DNA of 64,000 bases from Cytobacillus massiliigabonensis (lineage in GTDB: Bacteria; Bacillota; Bacilli; Bacillales; Cytobacillaceae), in assembly GCF_900199725.1 (NCBI RefSeq), contig NZ_LT904902.1:590659-654658 (forward strand), in the 5' to 3' direction. This document shows, one piece after another, positions 54,034-62,964 of this stretch; within the stretch, counting starts at the first letter, position 1; every line of letters starts with the position of its first letter. The notes under the pieces were generated by a model. It saw only the letters and a program-made list of their open reading frames with translations. It did no database searches and was not told the DNA's origin. The position numbers and the translations under genes were made by a program.

Positions 54034-54061
54034 TTGACACCTCAAGATAACCCCATATATG
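54034..54061 (+). promoter_or_regulatory. Possible sigma-A promoter of yhaH
   Basis: TTGACA (54034-54039), 16-bp spacer, TATATG (54056-54061). The start would be near 54068, just at the hairpin that follows. Confidence 0.5.
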
Positions 54062-54068
54062 ATTTTCG

Positions 54069-54100
54069 AAAAATCCTTCATATTTTAATGAAGGATTTTT
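54069..54100. other. Leader hairpin ahead of yhaH
   Basis: AAAAATCCTTCAT (54069-54081) pairs with ATGAAGGATTTTT (54088-54100). It would sit at the very 5-prime end of the yhaH transcript, in a divergent region where no gene needs a terminator. Confidence 0.6.
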
Positions 54101-54152
54101 CTTTACTTTGTAGTAAAATCTATTTATATAGAAAAGTGAGAGGGGAAAAATC

Positions 54153-54503
54153 ATGAAAGCAAAATCACTGCTCATTGGGTTTATTATTGGTGGAGCTGTG
54201 GCTGGAATAAGCACTTTATTATCCGCACCAGCATCCGGCAGAGACTCCCGAAAAAAAATAAAAGAAAAGATAGAATGCATACAAAATCAATTGATAGAAT
54301 TAAATAGGAAATTTATTCGTGTAAAGGATGCAACAATTCTTGCATCAAAAGAGGGAAAAAAAGAAATTTTAGCTTTTTCTTCTGATGTTAAACAATCGAT
54401 TAATCAATGGAAGGCTGATATCCTCCCCCATCAGCAAGAACTGCAGAAAGAATTACAAGCCATTGAAATCGCAATCCACGAGCTTGAGAAAAATATAAAG
54501 TGA
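54153..54503 (+). CDS. yhaH: YtxH-domain protein YhaH
   Basis: 116 residues. Glycine-rich hydrophobic start (SLLIGFIIGGAVAGISTLLS, about 4-23) followed by APASGRDSRKKIKEKIE, the YtxH/gas-vesicle-GvpP-like signature, then a coiled-coil tail. Matches B. subtilis YhaH (118 aa), a stress-related or general membrane-associated protein; position before hpr is conserved. Ribosome binding site AGAGGGG. Confidence 0.85.
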   Translation: MKAKSLLIGFIIGGAVAGISTLLSAPASGRDSRKKIKEKIECIQNQLIELNRKFIRVKDATILASKEGKKEILAFSSDVKQSINQWKADILPHQQELQKELQAIEIAIHELEKNIK

Positions 54504-54876
54504 ACCTTTAATTAGTTTTAAGTAAGGTCCTACTACTCGTTAATCTGCGATAAATAATAAGAAAGCCTAAGATTTTTATCATTTTCCGCTTTTGTTGAAA
54601 AAAAATCCTTTCTTTAATAAAAAAAAGAAGGATTTTTTCTTTTAAAGCAGAAAACAAATATATTAATAAAGTGAAACAGTCATAGCCGGGGATTTATTTA
54701 GTTGTTTAATTTCTTGCTGATCTCCTTTTATGCATATACATATTATCCGATTTTACCCATTATAAAAATCATTATATGAATCAATTTCTAAAAATTTTGT
54801 AAATTTATATCTTTATTAATTTTTGTTTTATTGGCATAATGTTATTACATACTTAAAAAGAAGGTGATTATTGAAT
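54504..54876. other. Intergenic region between yhaH and hpr
   Basis: 373 bp, AT-rich. It holds the yhaH terminator at 54601-54638 and upstream promoter sequence of hpr; nothing else is apparent. Confidence 0.6.
54601..54638 (+). terminator. Terminator of yhaH
   Basis: AAAAATCCTTTCTTT pairs with AAAGAAGGATTTTT, then TTCTTTT. Confidence 0.8.
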
Positions 54877-55452
54877 ATGAACGATAAATTGTATTCTATA
54901 AAGGAAGCAATGATCTTTAGCCAAAGGATTGCTCAATTAAGTAAAGCATTGTGGAAAACGATTGAAAAAGATTGGCAGCAGTGGATCAAACCGTATGATT
55001 TAAATATTAATGAACATCATATTTTATGGATTTCCTACCATTTGAAAGGGGCTTCTATTTCTGATGTAGCTAAATTTGGGGTAATGCACGTATCAACTGC
55101 ATTTAACTTTTCCAAAAAACTTGAGGAACGGGGGTTACTTAAGTTTTCTAAAAAGGAAAGTGACAAGAGAAATACGTATATCGAACTTACTCCTGCAGGT
55201 GAAAGTATTTTATTAAGTCTTATGGAAACTTATGATCCTGATAAAAACTCCGTATATTCGGGTGCTAAGCCGTTGCGCGACCTTTATGGAAAATTCCCTG
55301 ACATTATTGAGATAATGGCGATTGTCAGGAATATATACGGCGATGACTTTATGGAAATCTTTGAAAAATCATTCGCAAACCTGGAAAATGACTTTGTAGA
55401 GGAAGAAGGCAAGCTAAGTAAAAAGGAGTATACTCTAGAGGAGAGTGTTTAA
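54877..55452 (+). CDS. hpr: MarR-family transition-state regulator Hpr (ScoC)
   Basis: 191 residues from ATG 54877 ([20 protein letters not shown]), nine bases after AGGTGA; the TTG at 54871 is too near. Winged helix at about 45-110 ([40 protein letters not shown]), as in ScoC of B. subtilis (203 aa). Represses protease, sporulation and peptide-transport genes in late growth. Neighbours yhaH and yhaI are conserved. Confidence 0.93.
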   Translation: MNDKLYSIKEAMIFSQRIAQLSKALWKTIEKDWQQWIKPYDLNINEHHILWISYHLKGASISDVAKFGVMHVSTAFNFSKKLEERGLLKFSKKESDKRNTYIELTPAGESILLSLMETYDPDKNSVYSGAKPLRDLYGKFPDIIEIMAIVRNIYGDDFMEIFEKSFANLENDFVEEEGKLSKKEYTLEESV

Positions 55453-55453
55453 A

Positions 55454-55789
55454 TTAAAGATGCCTTCTTAGTTCCTCCATTAGAGAGTGGAATAATTTCT
55501 GTTTTATACAGGCATGAATAACATCAACTGCATTTAAATTAGGATGTAAACGCTTCTCAAATTCTTTATAAAGCGGATGAAAATAAACAAACCCTTCCGC
55601 TTTCTGTTCTTCCCATTTCATGTTCATTTCTTCACAAAGCTGTTTGAATGCCTTTACGTCCTTTTCTGCAAGTGATTTTTCAACTGCTAATTTATAAAAG
55701 GAATTGTTTGGATTTTCAATCACCTTTAAAAGCAGCTTTTGCTGATATTCCAGTTTGTTGATTTTCTCCATCAATATGTAAATATCCAC
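55454..55789 (-). CDS. yhaI: DUF1878 family protein YhaI
   Basis: 111 residues from GTG 55789, which has GGAGG six bases upstream; a start at 55813 has none. Helical: MEKINKLEYQQKLLLKVIEN, then VEKSLAEKDVKAFKQLCEEM, and a C-terminal LHPNLNAVDVIHACIKQKLF. Matches YhaI of B. subtilis (113 aa), function unknown. Stop lies one base from that of hpr on the other strand. Confidence 0.85.
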   Translation of the reverse strand: MDIYILMEKINKLEYQQKLLLKVIENPNNSFYKLAVEKSLAEKDVKAFKQLCEEMNMKWEEQKAEGFVYFHPLYKEFEKRLHPNLNAVDVIHACIKQKLFHSLMEELRRHL

Positions 55790-55959
55790 CTTTTTCCTCC
55801 ATTTAGTTATCACTCAGACCTATTTATAATACTGAATGTCCATGATTTTTCTTCGACAAAATCTATGTTTTTTCCCTATTGATTTTTTCTCTTTTTCATC
55901 GTACAGTATCTTAGTAAGTTTTATGGAAATTTATTTTCTCCTTGTGGAGGTATGATTAA

Positions 55960-56508
55960 ATGAATTGCTGGAAGACAATTAATATTAACAAACATTATGG
56001 ATCACAAAGACTTTTCTTTATGTCTTCCTTAACAATGTTACTAACGTTTATTATTATTTTTGTTCCTGCTCAATATTTGTTTGGGGCAACTTCTTTTTAT
56101 GATAACTATTTCTTATTATTTATTATATGCTTATGGATCATGTACCCATTTCATAAGCTTCTTCACTATTTGCCGATAGCGCATCTTGGCAATAAAGTAA
56201 AAAAAATAGGAACAATGAAATATGGGCTATTACCAATCATTCATGTAAAAGTCAATGAACCAATAGCAAAGTGGAAATTTATCATCGCATTATTTACACC
56301 GTTTGTCACGATAAATAGTTTATTGATTTTGGCATGCTTTTGTTTTCCGCATTATGTTCACTATTCTACCATTTTACTAGCTTTTCATGTTGGCATATGT
56401 TTCTCAGATTTTGTTTGTGCCAAAAATGTGCTGTCTGCTCCAAATCATTCATATATTGAAGAGAACGATGAAGGCTTTGAGATTTTGCTAAGGAGCAACT
56501 ATTCTTGA
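55960..56508 (+). CDS. DUF3267-like membrane protein (zincin-like fold, motif altered)
   Basis: 182 residues with four membrane spans (about 20-42, 48-64, 104-124, 131-150). DUF3267 proteins carry an HExxH metal site; the matching place here reads FHKLLHYLP, so the catalytic glutamate is lysine, and a zincin activity is doubtful. Later residues PIIHVKVNEPIAKWKFIIAL and FTPFVTINSLL fit the family. A counterpart in the B. subtilis yha region (YhaJ) is likely but not sure. Confidence 0.65.
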   Translation: MNCWKTININKHYGSQRLFFMSSLTMLLTFIIIFVPAQYLFGATSFYDNYFLLFIICLWIMYPFHKLLHYLPIAHLGNKVKKIGTMKYGLLPIIHVKVNEPIAKWKFIIALFTPFVTINSLLILACFCFPHYVHYSTILLAFHVGICFSDFVCAKNVLSAPNHSYIEENDEGFEILLRSNYS

Positions 56509-56661
56509 TTTAGTTTAAAAGAATTCAGCATGTATTCATAATAATACTTATGGAAACTTAAATACTATCTTTTTTTAGGAATTTTTGTTATTGTAAATAA
56601 CATATCAAACTTGCATGTCATTTCTTAAATCATCTGACTGTTTAAAGGAGGGAATTTTTCT

Positions 56662-56841
56662 ATGATCTCCATTTTTATAATTTTTGCTGTTTTTATTTTA
56701 TACAATATTAACAAAATGACAAATTCCCTTTGCCTTCAAAAGGATATCCCTGAAGAACGGCAGCCTAAAGTATTTCGTACAATAAATATTTTAGTGACCA
56801 TTCTTTTGATATCCTCGTTTGTTGAAATTTTATATGCTTAA
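56662..56841 (+). CDS. Small membrane protein, unrecognised
   Basis: 59 residues, MISIFIIFAVFILYNINKMT at the start and NILVTILLISSFVEILYA at the end: two membrane spans around a charged loop (QKDIPEERQPKVFRT). AAAGGAGGG precedes the ATG, and a terminator follows. Probably a real small gene because site, length and terminator agree; function unknown. Confidence 0.65.
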   Translation: MISIFIIFAVFILYNINKMTNSLCLQKDIPEERQPKVFRTINILVTILLISSFVEILYA

Positions 56842-56864
56842 TTGACAAAGAGAAATGCACAGAG

Positions 56865-56895
56865 AAAAAGCGGCGGGAATCATCCCACCGCTTTT
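56865..56895 (+). terminator. Terminator after the 59-residue gene
   Basis: AAAAAGCGG/CCGCTTTT with inner GGGA/TCCC; T-rich end. Confidence 0.8.
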
Positions 56896-56900
56896 CTTTG

Positions 56901-57015
56901 TCCAGCTTCATCGGCTAGGTCCTCGAGGTCATAAGCTGCTCCTCAGTTGAAGGCAAAGTACGCCTTCCTCTGGAGAGCTTCTTATGCATGTCGGACCTGG
57001 GCTAGCCGACTTCCC
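56901..57015 (-). repeat. Composite hairpin element, copy D (minus strand)
   Basis: Read on the minus strand it contains GCATAAGAAGCTC, GGAAGG..CTTTGCCTTC, AGCTTATGACCTCGAGG and ends CCTAGCC...AGCTGGAC, the same order as copies B and C. More diverged than those. Confidence 0.65.
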
Positions 57016-57057
57016 ATTCTTTTCTCAGGGCGGATTTACTTTATGTCCCTGTCATTT

Positions 57058-57153
57058 TCACAGCCATGATGCACCAATGATAATTAGAAGGATAAATAAA
57101 ACGACTATTAAAGCAAAGCCTCCGCCGATTCCATATCCTGTTCCGCCAGACAT
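57058..57153 (-). CDS. YjcZ family sporulation micro-protein
   Basis: 31 residues, MSGGTGYGIGGGFALIVVLF then ILLIIIGASWL. Glycine/tyrosine-rich start and one membrane span: the YjcZ/CmpA-like sporulation membrane peptide pattern. AAAGGAGGGAGG ahead of the ATG. Below the length most gene finders accept, but the site and family match are strong. A paralogue follows on the same strand. Likely expressed during sporulation (inference from family). Confidence 0.85.
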   Translation of the reverse strand: MSGGTGYGIGGGFALIVVLFILLIIIGASWL

Positions 57154-57174
57154 AATGTTTCCTCCCTCCTTTTG

Positions 57175-57264
57175 TTATAGCCAAGCAGCGCCAACAATTA
57201 TTAACAAGATGAACAACACTACGATTAACGCGAAACCTCCGCCGTATCCGTATCCTGCACCCAT
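57175..57264 (-). CDS. YjcZ family sporulation micro-protein (paralogue)
   Basis: 29 residues, MGAGYGYGGGFALIVVLFIL then LIIVGAAWL. Same layout as the neighbour (about 70 percent alike by eye), so a tandem duplication. GAAAGGAGGGTG upstream. It starts 21 bp ahead of the second copy and may share its transcript. Confidence 0.85.
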   Translation of the reverse strand: MGAGYGYGGGFALIVVLFILLIIVGAAWL

Positions 57265-57540
57265 GAGAACACCCTCCTTTCATGTTGCTAACATATCCTA
57301 TTCAATTACCTCCGCGGGCGAATAGGCATCTATCACGACTTATCCAAAATTCTTGCTCCAATAAATCCTTCGAATGAAAGTTACTTTTTATCATACGACT
57401 GAACGAATGACTTAGGATAGGTAAAACACACATATTTTCTTGCCCACATTATGGGTTATTGTTTTTGTTCTGCCTGACATTTATGGTATAGTAGGTTTTG
57501 TGAAATTGAATATCAACAAATACTATTAGGAGTGTTCAAC

Positions 57541-58443
57541 ATGAAAAAATGGATTATTACCCTTTCACTTACTGCTGGGGTTTTAGGATTGAGTGCATGC
57601 AACGGCACGAATGGATCTGGAGATGTGGTTGTTGAGACAAAAGCTGGAGATATTTCAAAGGACGAGCTTTATGATGCGATGAAAGAAAAATACGGTGAAC
57701 AAGCACTTAGAGAGCTTGTCTATGAAAAAGTTCTTACAGAAAAATATAAAGTAACAGATAAAGAATTAAACGAGAAAGTTGATGAGCTTAAGGAGCAGTT
57801 AGGTGCTAACTTCGAGCTTGCTCTTCAACAATACGGATACAAAGATGAGGAAGATTTAAGAGCTACATTTAAAACAGGTTTAATGCAGGAAAAGGCTGCC
57901 ATTAAAGATGTGAAAGTAACAGAAGAAGAAGTTAAAGAATACTACGATAATTACAAGCCTCAAATTAAAGCCCGTCATATATTAATAAAGATTGACGAAG
58001 ATACAACAGAAGAGGCAGCTAAGAAAAAAATAGATGAAGTCAAGAAAAAGTTAGATGAAGGCGGAAAGTTTGAAGATTTAGCGAAGGAATATTCTGAAGA
58101 CCCAGGCTCAGCTGCAAATGGCGGCGACCTTGGCTGGTTTGGAGCTGGACAAATGGTTCCAGAATTTGAAGAGGCTGCTTATGCACTGGATGTAAATGAA
58201 ATCAGTGAACCAGTTAAATCACAGCATGGATACCATATTATCCAAACAACTGAGAAAAAAGAGAAAAAGCCTTTTAAAGAGATGAAAGAAGAAATGGAAT
58301 ATGAAGTTAAAGTTTCTAAACTTGACGGAGCAACAATTGAGAAAGCAATGGAACGTGAATTGAAAGATGCGAATGTAAAAATCAATGATAAAGATTTAAA
58401 AGACATTTTAAAGAGCAGCACTGGCACAGGAGATGAAAAGTAA
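57541..58443 (+). CDS. prsA: Foldase lipoprotein PrsA
   Basis: 300 residues from ATG 57541 (site TAGGAG). Lipobox GLSAC with lipid cysteine 20. A SurA-like N-terminal region leads to a parvulin-type PpiC domain at about 138-230 ([50 protein letters not shown]). Essential or near-essential folding catalyst outside the membrane in bacilli. Same place as in B. subtilis, with yhaL downstream on the other strand. Confidence 0.95.
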   Translation: MKKWIITLSLTAGVLGLSACNGTNGSGDVVVETKAGDISKDELYDAMKEKYGEQALRELVYEKVLTEKYKVTDKELNEKVDELKEQLGANFELALQQYGYKDEEDLRATFKTGLMQEKAAIKDVKVTEEEVKEYYDNYKPQIKARHILIKIDEDTTEEAAKKKIDEVKKKLDEGGKFEDLAKEYSEDPGSAANGGDLGWFGAGQMVPEFEEAAYALDVNEISEPVKSQHGYHIIQTTEKKEKKPFKEMKEEMEYEVKVSKLDGATIEKAMERELKDANVKINDKDLKDILKSSTGTGDEK

Positions 58444-58456
58444 TTTCCTTTTCAAG

Positions 58457-58487
58457 AAAAAAGGTCCCTAACTGGGGGACCTTTTTT
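58457..58487. terminator. Terminator between prsA and yhaL
   Basis: AAAAAAGGTCCC (58457-58468) pairs with GGGACCTTTTTT (58476-58487). Confidence 0.85.
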
Positions 58488-58510
58488 CTATTTGGAAGCA
58501 TACCTAACTT

Positions 58511-58687
58511 TTATACTCCTCTTCTAGCTTCCTTTTCCTTTTGAATTCTTTCCATGTACACTCTTCCCTCTAGTTCAATGCTTTCATCCTCCAGCTTTCG
58601 CTCCTCTGTCCCGGTTCTGAAAGCCATATAAGCACTTATAAGGATCCCCACTACAACAAAATAAACCCAAATTGGAATCGTCATCAT
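58511..58687 (-). CDS. yhaL: Sporulation protein YhaL
   Basis: 58 residues from ATG 58687 (MMTIPIWVYFVVVGILISAY); AAGGGGGG lies nine bases upstream, and the ATG at 58696 overlaps it. One membrane span, then charged EERKLEDESIELEGRVYMER. Family and position by prsA match YhaL of B. subtilis (70 aa), a sporulation-associated membrane protein. Function unknown. Confidence 0.8.
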   Translation of the reverse strand: MMTIPIWVYFVVVGILISAYMAFRTGTEERKLEDESIELEGRVYMERIQKEKEARRGV

Positions 58688-58790
58688 CCTGCACATCCCC
58701 CCTTATTAAAGGATTGTCCTAGCTTTATTAAAATTTATGCCATTAATCGGAAATTATGATTCTCCTTTTACTTGCTATTCACAAAAATAA

Positions 58791-58819
58791 ACAGCCGCTC
58801 CTTCTGAAGGAACGGCTGT
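58791..58819 (-). terminator. Terminator of yhaM
   Basis: ACAGCCG..TCCTT and AAGGA..CGGCTGT hairpin; on the minus strand it is followed by TTTATTTTTG. Confidence 0.8.
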
Positions 58820-58825
58820 AAATAT

Positions 58826-59770
58826 CTATTTATGAAAGGAAGGCTTATAAAAGGAGCGATTATCTAATGCGAATACTCTTTCCGTAAACTCCCCTGGCTT
58901 CACTCTATCTAATGCACGGTCAAGCATATTCATCTTCGCGTCAAGATTATCAATATAGTGAAGAATCTCAGCTTCCTTAATCAGCGGGGGCTTCGGACTG
59001 CCCCATTCTGCTTTTCCATGGTGGCTTAAAACTAAATGCTGAAGAATGAGCACCTCTTCCCCATTTATTGAAAGTTCATCAGCTGCTTTTCCAATTTCAT
59101 TGACCATAATGGTGATATGCCCTAATAAATTTCCCTCAATCGTATAAACAGTCGATATTGGTCCTGATAGTTCAATCACTTTGCCTAGATCATGAAGAAT
59201 GACTCCTGCATATAAAAGGTCCTTATCAAGGCTCGGATAGAGTCCTGCGATTGCTTTAGCTAAATCAAGCATAGAAACGACATGATAAGCAAGACCTGAT
59301 ACAAATTCATGATGATTTTTTGTTGCTGCGGGATACTCAAGAAAGGCTTTCTGGTTCTTTTTAATTAAGTGACGTGTAATTCTTTGGATATTTGGATTTT
59401 TCATTTCAAAAATGTATTGCGTTATTTTTCCCATCATTTCATCCGTACCTAAAGGAGCTGTTTCAAGGAAATCTGCTAATTTTACTGGATCAGTTGGAGA
59501 TGCTGGCCGTATTTGCCGGATTCTTAGCTGATTGCGTCCGCGGTAATTTAAAATTTCTCCTGTCACTCTAACAATCGTTTCTGGACTAAAGCTTTTTTCA
59601 TCCCCGTCAGACACATCCCAAAGCTTCGCCTCAATTTCTCCGCTTTTATCCTGGAATATTAAAGTTAAGAAAGGCTTCCCATTACTGGCAATTCCTTTCG
59701 TTGCATTTTTTATAAGTAAAAACAGTTCAATTTGTTCGCCAACATCATAATAAATGATTCCCTTTGACAT
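58826..59770 (-). CDS. yhaM: 3'-5' exoribonuclease YhaM
   Basis: 314 residues, the same as B. subtilis YhaM. OB-fold at about 12-85 ([33 protein letters not shown]) and HD domain at about 160-285 ([60 protein letters not shown]) with the metal-binding HD. Digests single-stranded RNA and DNA from 3-prime ends. Separate from yhaN by 168 bp. Confidence 0.94.
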   Translation of the reverse strand: MSKGIIYYDVGEQIELFLLIKNATKGIASNGKPFLTLIFQDKSGEIEAKLWDVSDGDEKSFSPETIVRVTGEILNYRGRNQLRIRQIRPASPTDPVKLADFLETAPLGTDEMMGKITQYIFEMKNPNIQRITRHLIKKNQKAFLEYPAATKNHHEFVSGLAYHVVSMLDLAKAIAGLYPSLDKDLLYAGVILHDLGKVIELSGPISTVYTIEGNLLGHITIMVNEIGKAADELSINGEEVLILQHLVLSHHGKAEWGSPKPPLIKEAEILHYIDNLDAKMNMLDRALDRVKPGEFTERVFALDNRSFYKPSFHK

Positions 59771-59938
59771 ACGCTCTTCGCCGCCCCTTCCTCATTATGT
59801 CCAGAAAAGCAAGTGATATGAAACTCTTAAACTTACTGAACACGCTAGTTTTATTCAAATAGTATACCATATAAGCGATTGCTCTAACTAAATAAACATA
59901 GATTCCGTCAAGACTTTACAGAAAAAACACTAGTCATA

Positions 59939-62900
59939 TCATCTGGATAGATGGGCTTCCTTATTGGTTACATCAATGATCTGCTGTTCCAAAAAATGGC
60001 TTAAAAGATACTGGTGACAAGTAAAGAACAATATTTGTGTTCCCGATAAACCTTTCAATAGATTTACCATTTTCTCTGTTCGCTTATGGTCAAAATTAAC
60101 AAAGCTGTCATCTATAATAATCGGGAGTGAGTATTTTTCATAAACGGTTTCAGCCAATGCCAGTCTTAGGGATACATATATTTGTTCGGATGTTGCCTGA
60201 CTTAATTCCCTTGCTTCAAATAATGTCCCGCTGCTGCTTTTAATGAGAAAGCCGCTGGTTTCCATCTTCGGATATATTCGCACATATTGCCCATCAGTCA
60301 AAAATGAAAGGAATTCCTCAGCCTTGCTAATTATTTTTGGGAGTTTTTCTTGCTTAAATCTTTCGACCGTTCTTAAAAGCAGATCCTTCGCTGCTGCAAA
60401 TTTCGCCCATTCCTTTGCATCGCTTTCCAATTCATCTTTCATTAATTTATATTTGTGGAGAAGCTCCGTGTATGTTCCCCCTTCTTCAATTAACCCTATT
60501 TCATAGTTATCTTCAGCTAGCTTTCTCTGAACTTTTGGAATCTCTTCATCAATTTCAGTTAGCCGTTTTTTCGATTCGATGGCCACATTAGACAGATCCT
60601 TCATTAATGAAAATCTCTCCATTTCAGCAGCAGTGAGAGAAGACATTTTAAGATTCATTTCGATAGTCCTTAACTGGTCGTCAAGATAAGCTTTCTTTTT
60701 TGATAACATTCCTTTCTCCCGATATTCTTCAAGAGAAATCGTCTGTGCTAAGGTGAGAAGCTGATCAATTTCTTTTTGATATTGCTGACATTTATTCACT
60801 AATTGCTGATATTCCTCTTCAAGTTCACCTATCTTGATTTGCAATTCCTGGTGCTTTATTTGTTTTTCTATTTCTTCCTTCAATCTTTTTCTTATCATAA
60901 ATATGCTTTCCTGTATGGTTGTTCCCTTATTTACAAGAAATAAAGATTGAAGCTCGTTAATTACTGCGATTTTTTCATTTATCTTGGCTGCAGCTGCATG
61001 CTGTCTTTCTTTTAGATGCTTTCTCTCTCTAGATATTGACTTTAGCTTCTCAATAAGCAGAAATGCATCCATTAGATATGTAGAAACCACGTTTTGCGGT
61101 AAATTGAGCTGATTCCCCATCTCGATTAATTCACTTTCAACTTGTGCTGCCTCAGCACCCCACTCCTCATAGGCGAGAATAATTTTTTCATATTGGTCAT
61201 TACTTTGTTTCAGCAGTAACTCGCTATGGCGAAGATTCGCCTGCACATCTTCATCCTTTTCCAGCAATGATTCTATTTCAGCGGCATTTCCAATGTCCGA
61301 CTGATTTATTTTTTTGAGAATAGCGTCCTTTTTCTTTTTTAAATCTGTGATTTCCTCTTCAATATAATAATCATCATTCTTATTTGGGGATTTTTTAGAA
61401 AATGTAATGATAGAAAAGGCAATGCCTATCATTCCAATGATAGCTATCAGCCAATTGGAACTCCATAAACCAAATCCTAGAAGAATAGTAAAAAGGCTAA
61501 AAAACAAAATTAGCTGGAAGCGCTCCTGACCTTTTTTCGTGAACCTTTCTGCTCTTTTTCTTTCCTTCACTCTCATAAGAGAAGAAAATCTCTCTTGAAT
61601 ATCTGCTAATTCACGCTCAAAGTGCTTTCTTTCCTGAATAAATTCAATGGTTTCTCTAAGCTCTTCCCTTTCATCAAATGAGAGGAGTTCCACATTTAAG
61701 GACTCTATTCTAGTTTCAATATCCAAAAGTGTCTGCCGTTCTTCTTCAAAGCGTTCATCTAAAATCTGCTTTTTCTCTTGCAGTCTTCTCTGTTTCCTCT
61801 CTACAGCAGACACTCTTTCTTTCATAAATACACTCGTATCAGTGGTCAAGAGCCTCTCTTCTTCAAACGGCAAATGGAGCTTCTCACCTAAAAGAGTTAT
61901 TTCCTCATCAAGAGTCTGCAACTTCATAGTGAGCTCATTTTCCTCGAGTTTTAGTTTTTCTAGTAATGGAAGACTCTCAATAGCTGCGTGTATTTCATCC
62001 TCTTTATCCAAAAGTTCCATTTGCGGCTGCAGCTGTGCCAGCTTACCCCCTAACTCCTCTATCCTAAACAACAAACTACTTCTTTGTGCATTCAGTGGCT
62101 GAATCGCGTCTTCTAAGCGATCCAATCTTGCAAGTCCATCAACAGGGAACTGAATGCCTTCAAGAATGCTTGCCTCTTCTTTTAATACTTTATGCTTAAG
62201 AAAAGAGGATTGTACTTTTCCCCATTCTTCCATACGCGACAGTTTATTAAGCTCTTTCGATCGTTCTAACTGAAGTTCTTCAAGCTTCCTTTCGAGCAGC
62301 TCCCTTTCCTGAAGCATGGACCAGTATTCATCATTTTTTTGTTCCGCCTTTTTTAAATCATGGTAGACTTGTTTAATTTCTTTAAGCTTCTCATTAAGAT
62401 ACGGTTTACTTCCATTTGGCTTAAAGCGGGCTTCTAGCTCTTTTTGGAGTGCATTCTCCGCTAAGAGCAGCCTATCCGTACCTAACGCGCCAGCAGAGAA
62501 TAAGAATCTTCCTAATTCATCCCCATTCATTTGATGTACATTTTGCAGCCCATGCAAGTTAAATGAAAAGATAGACTGGAACAAGTTTTTATTTATATTT
62601 TGAAGAAGTACTTTTAACAGTTCTTCTCCTCCTCTTGTCCCATCCTCAAGGAGGACACTAACATTGCCAGAGGCTTTTCCTTTGACCCGCTCAATGATAG
62701 CCCTCCCTTTGTCTGGGAAAACAACTGTTAAACTTCCTCCATATTTGGAAGCATGCTTCGGTTCGTAGCTGAGCTCAGATTGCTGCTTAGTAGGGAATCC
62801 AAATAAGATGCTGTGTATAAAAGCCATAATAGTAGACTTACCTGCCTCATTTTCACCGTAAAAAACCTGAAAATCATCCAGATTAGAAAAACGTAAATCT

Positions 62901-62944
62901 GATAGCTTTCCATATCCATATATATGTATTTCTATAATTTTCAC
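59939..62944 (-). CDS. yhaN: SMC-like ATPase YhaN (SbcE), partner of YhaO
   Basis: 1001 residues from GTG 62944 (VKIIEIHIYGYGKLSDLRFS), with GGAGGTGG just upstream. SbcC-like layout: Walker A GENEAGKSTIMAF (about 30), a long coiled coil with two membrane-like hydrophobic segments (RFQLILFFSLFTILLGFGLW and WLIAIIGMIGIAFSIITF) in its middle, and Walker B/signature at the end (ARELSQATSEQIYVSLRLAL, PIIIDDSFVNFDHKR). The embedded hydrophobic stretches are typical of YhaN and absent from SbcC. Probably processes DNA ends with YhaO at the membrane (inference). Confidence 0.9.
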   Translation of the reverse strand: MKIIEIHIYGYGKLSDLRFSNLDDFQVFYGENEAGKSTIMAFIHSILFGFPTKQQSELSYEPKHASKYGGSLTVVFPDKGRAIIERVKGKASGNVSVLLEDGTRGGEELLKVLLQNINKNLFQSIFSFNLHGLQNVHQMNGDELGRFLFSAGALGTDRLLLAENALQKELEARFKPNGSKPYLNEKLKEIKQVYHDLKKAEQKNDEYWSMLQERELLERKLEELQLERSKELNKLSRMEEWGKVQSSFLKHKVLKEEASILEGIQFPVDGLARLDRLEDAIQPLNAQRSSLLFRIEELGGKLAQLQPQMELLDKEDEIHAAIESLPLLEKLKLEENELTMKLQTLDEEITLLGEKLHLPFEEERLLTTDTSVFMKERVSAVERKQRRLQEKKQILDERFEEERQTLLDIETRIESLNVELLSFDEREELRETIEFIQERKHFERELADIQERFSSLMRVKERKRAERFTKKGQERFQLILFFSLFTILLGFGLWSSNWLIAIIGMIGIAFSIITFSKKSPNKNDDYYIEEEITDLKKKKDAILKKINQSDIGNAAEIESLLEKDEDVQANLRHSELLLKQSNDQYEKIILAYEEWGAEAAQVESELIEMGNQLNLPQNVVSTYLMDAFLLIEKLKSISRERKHLKERQHAAAAKINEKIAVINELQSLFLVNKGTTIQESIFMIRKRLKEEIEKQIKHQELQIKIGELEEEYQQLVNKCQQYQKEIDQLLTLAQTISLEEYREKGMLSKKKAYLDDQLRTIEMNLKMSSLTAAEMERFSLMKDLSNVAIESKKRLTEIDEEIPKVQRKLAEDNYEIGLIEEGGTYTELLHKYKLMKDELESDAKEWAKFAAAKDLLLRTVERFKQEKLPKIISKAEEFLSFLTDGQYVRIYPKMETSGFLIKSSSGTLFEARELSQATSEQIYVSLRLALAETVYEKYSLPIIIDDSFVNFDHKRTEKMVNLLKGLSGTQILFFTCHQYLLSHFLEQQIIDVTNKEAHLSR

Positions 62945-62964
62945 TGTACCACCTCCAATCCTAG

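Noticed and set aside
56984-57325. 113-codon plus-strand frame
   Set aside because: Antisense to the two YjcZ genes, which have good ribosome binding sites and family match.
61647-62102. 151-codon serine-rich plus-strand frame
   Set aside because: Antisense to the coiled coil of yhaN; composition is the complement of Glu/Lys-rich codons.
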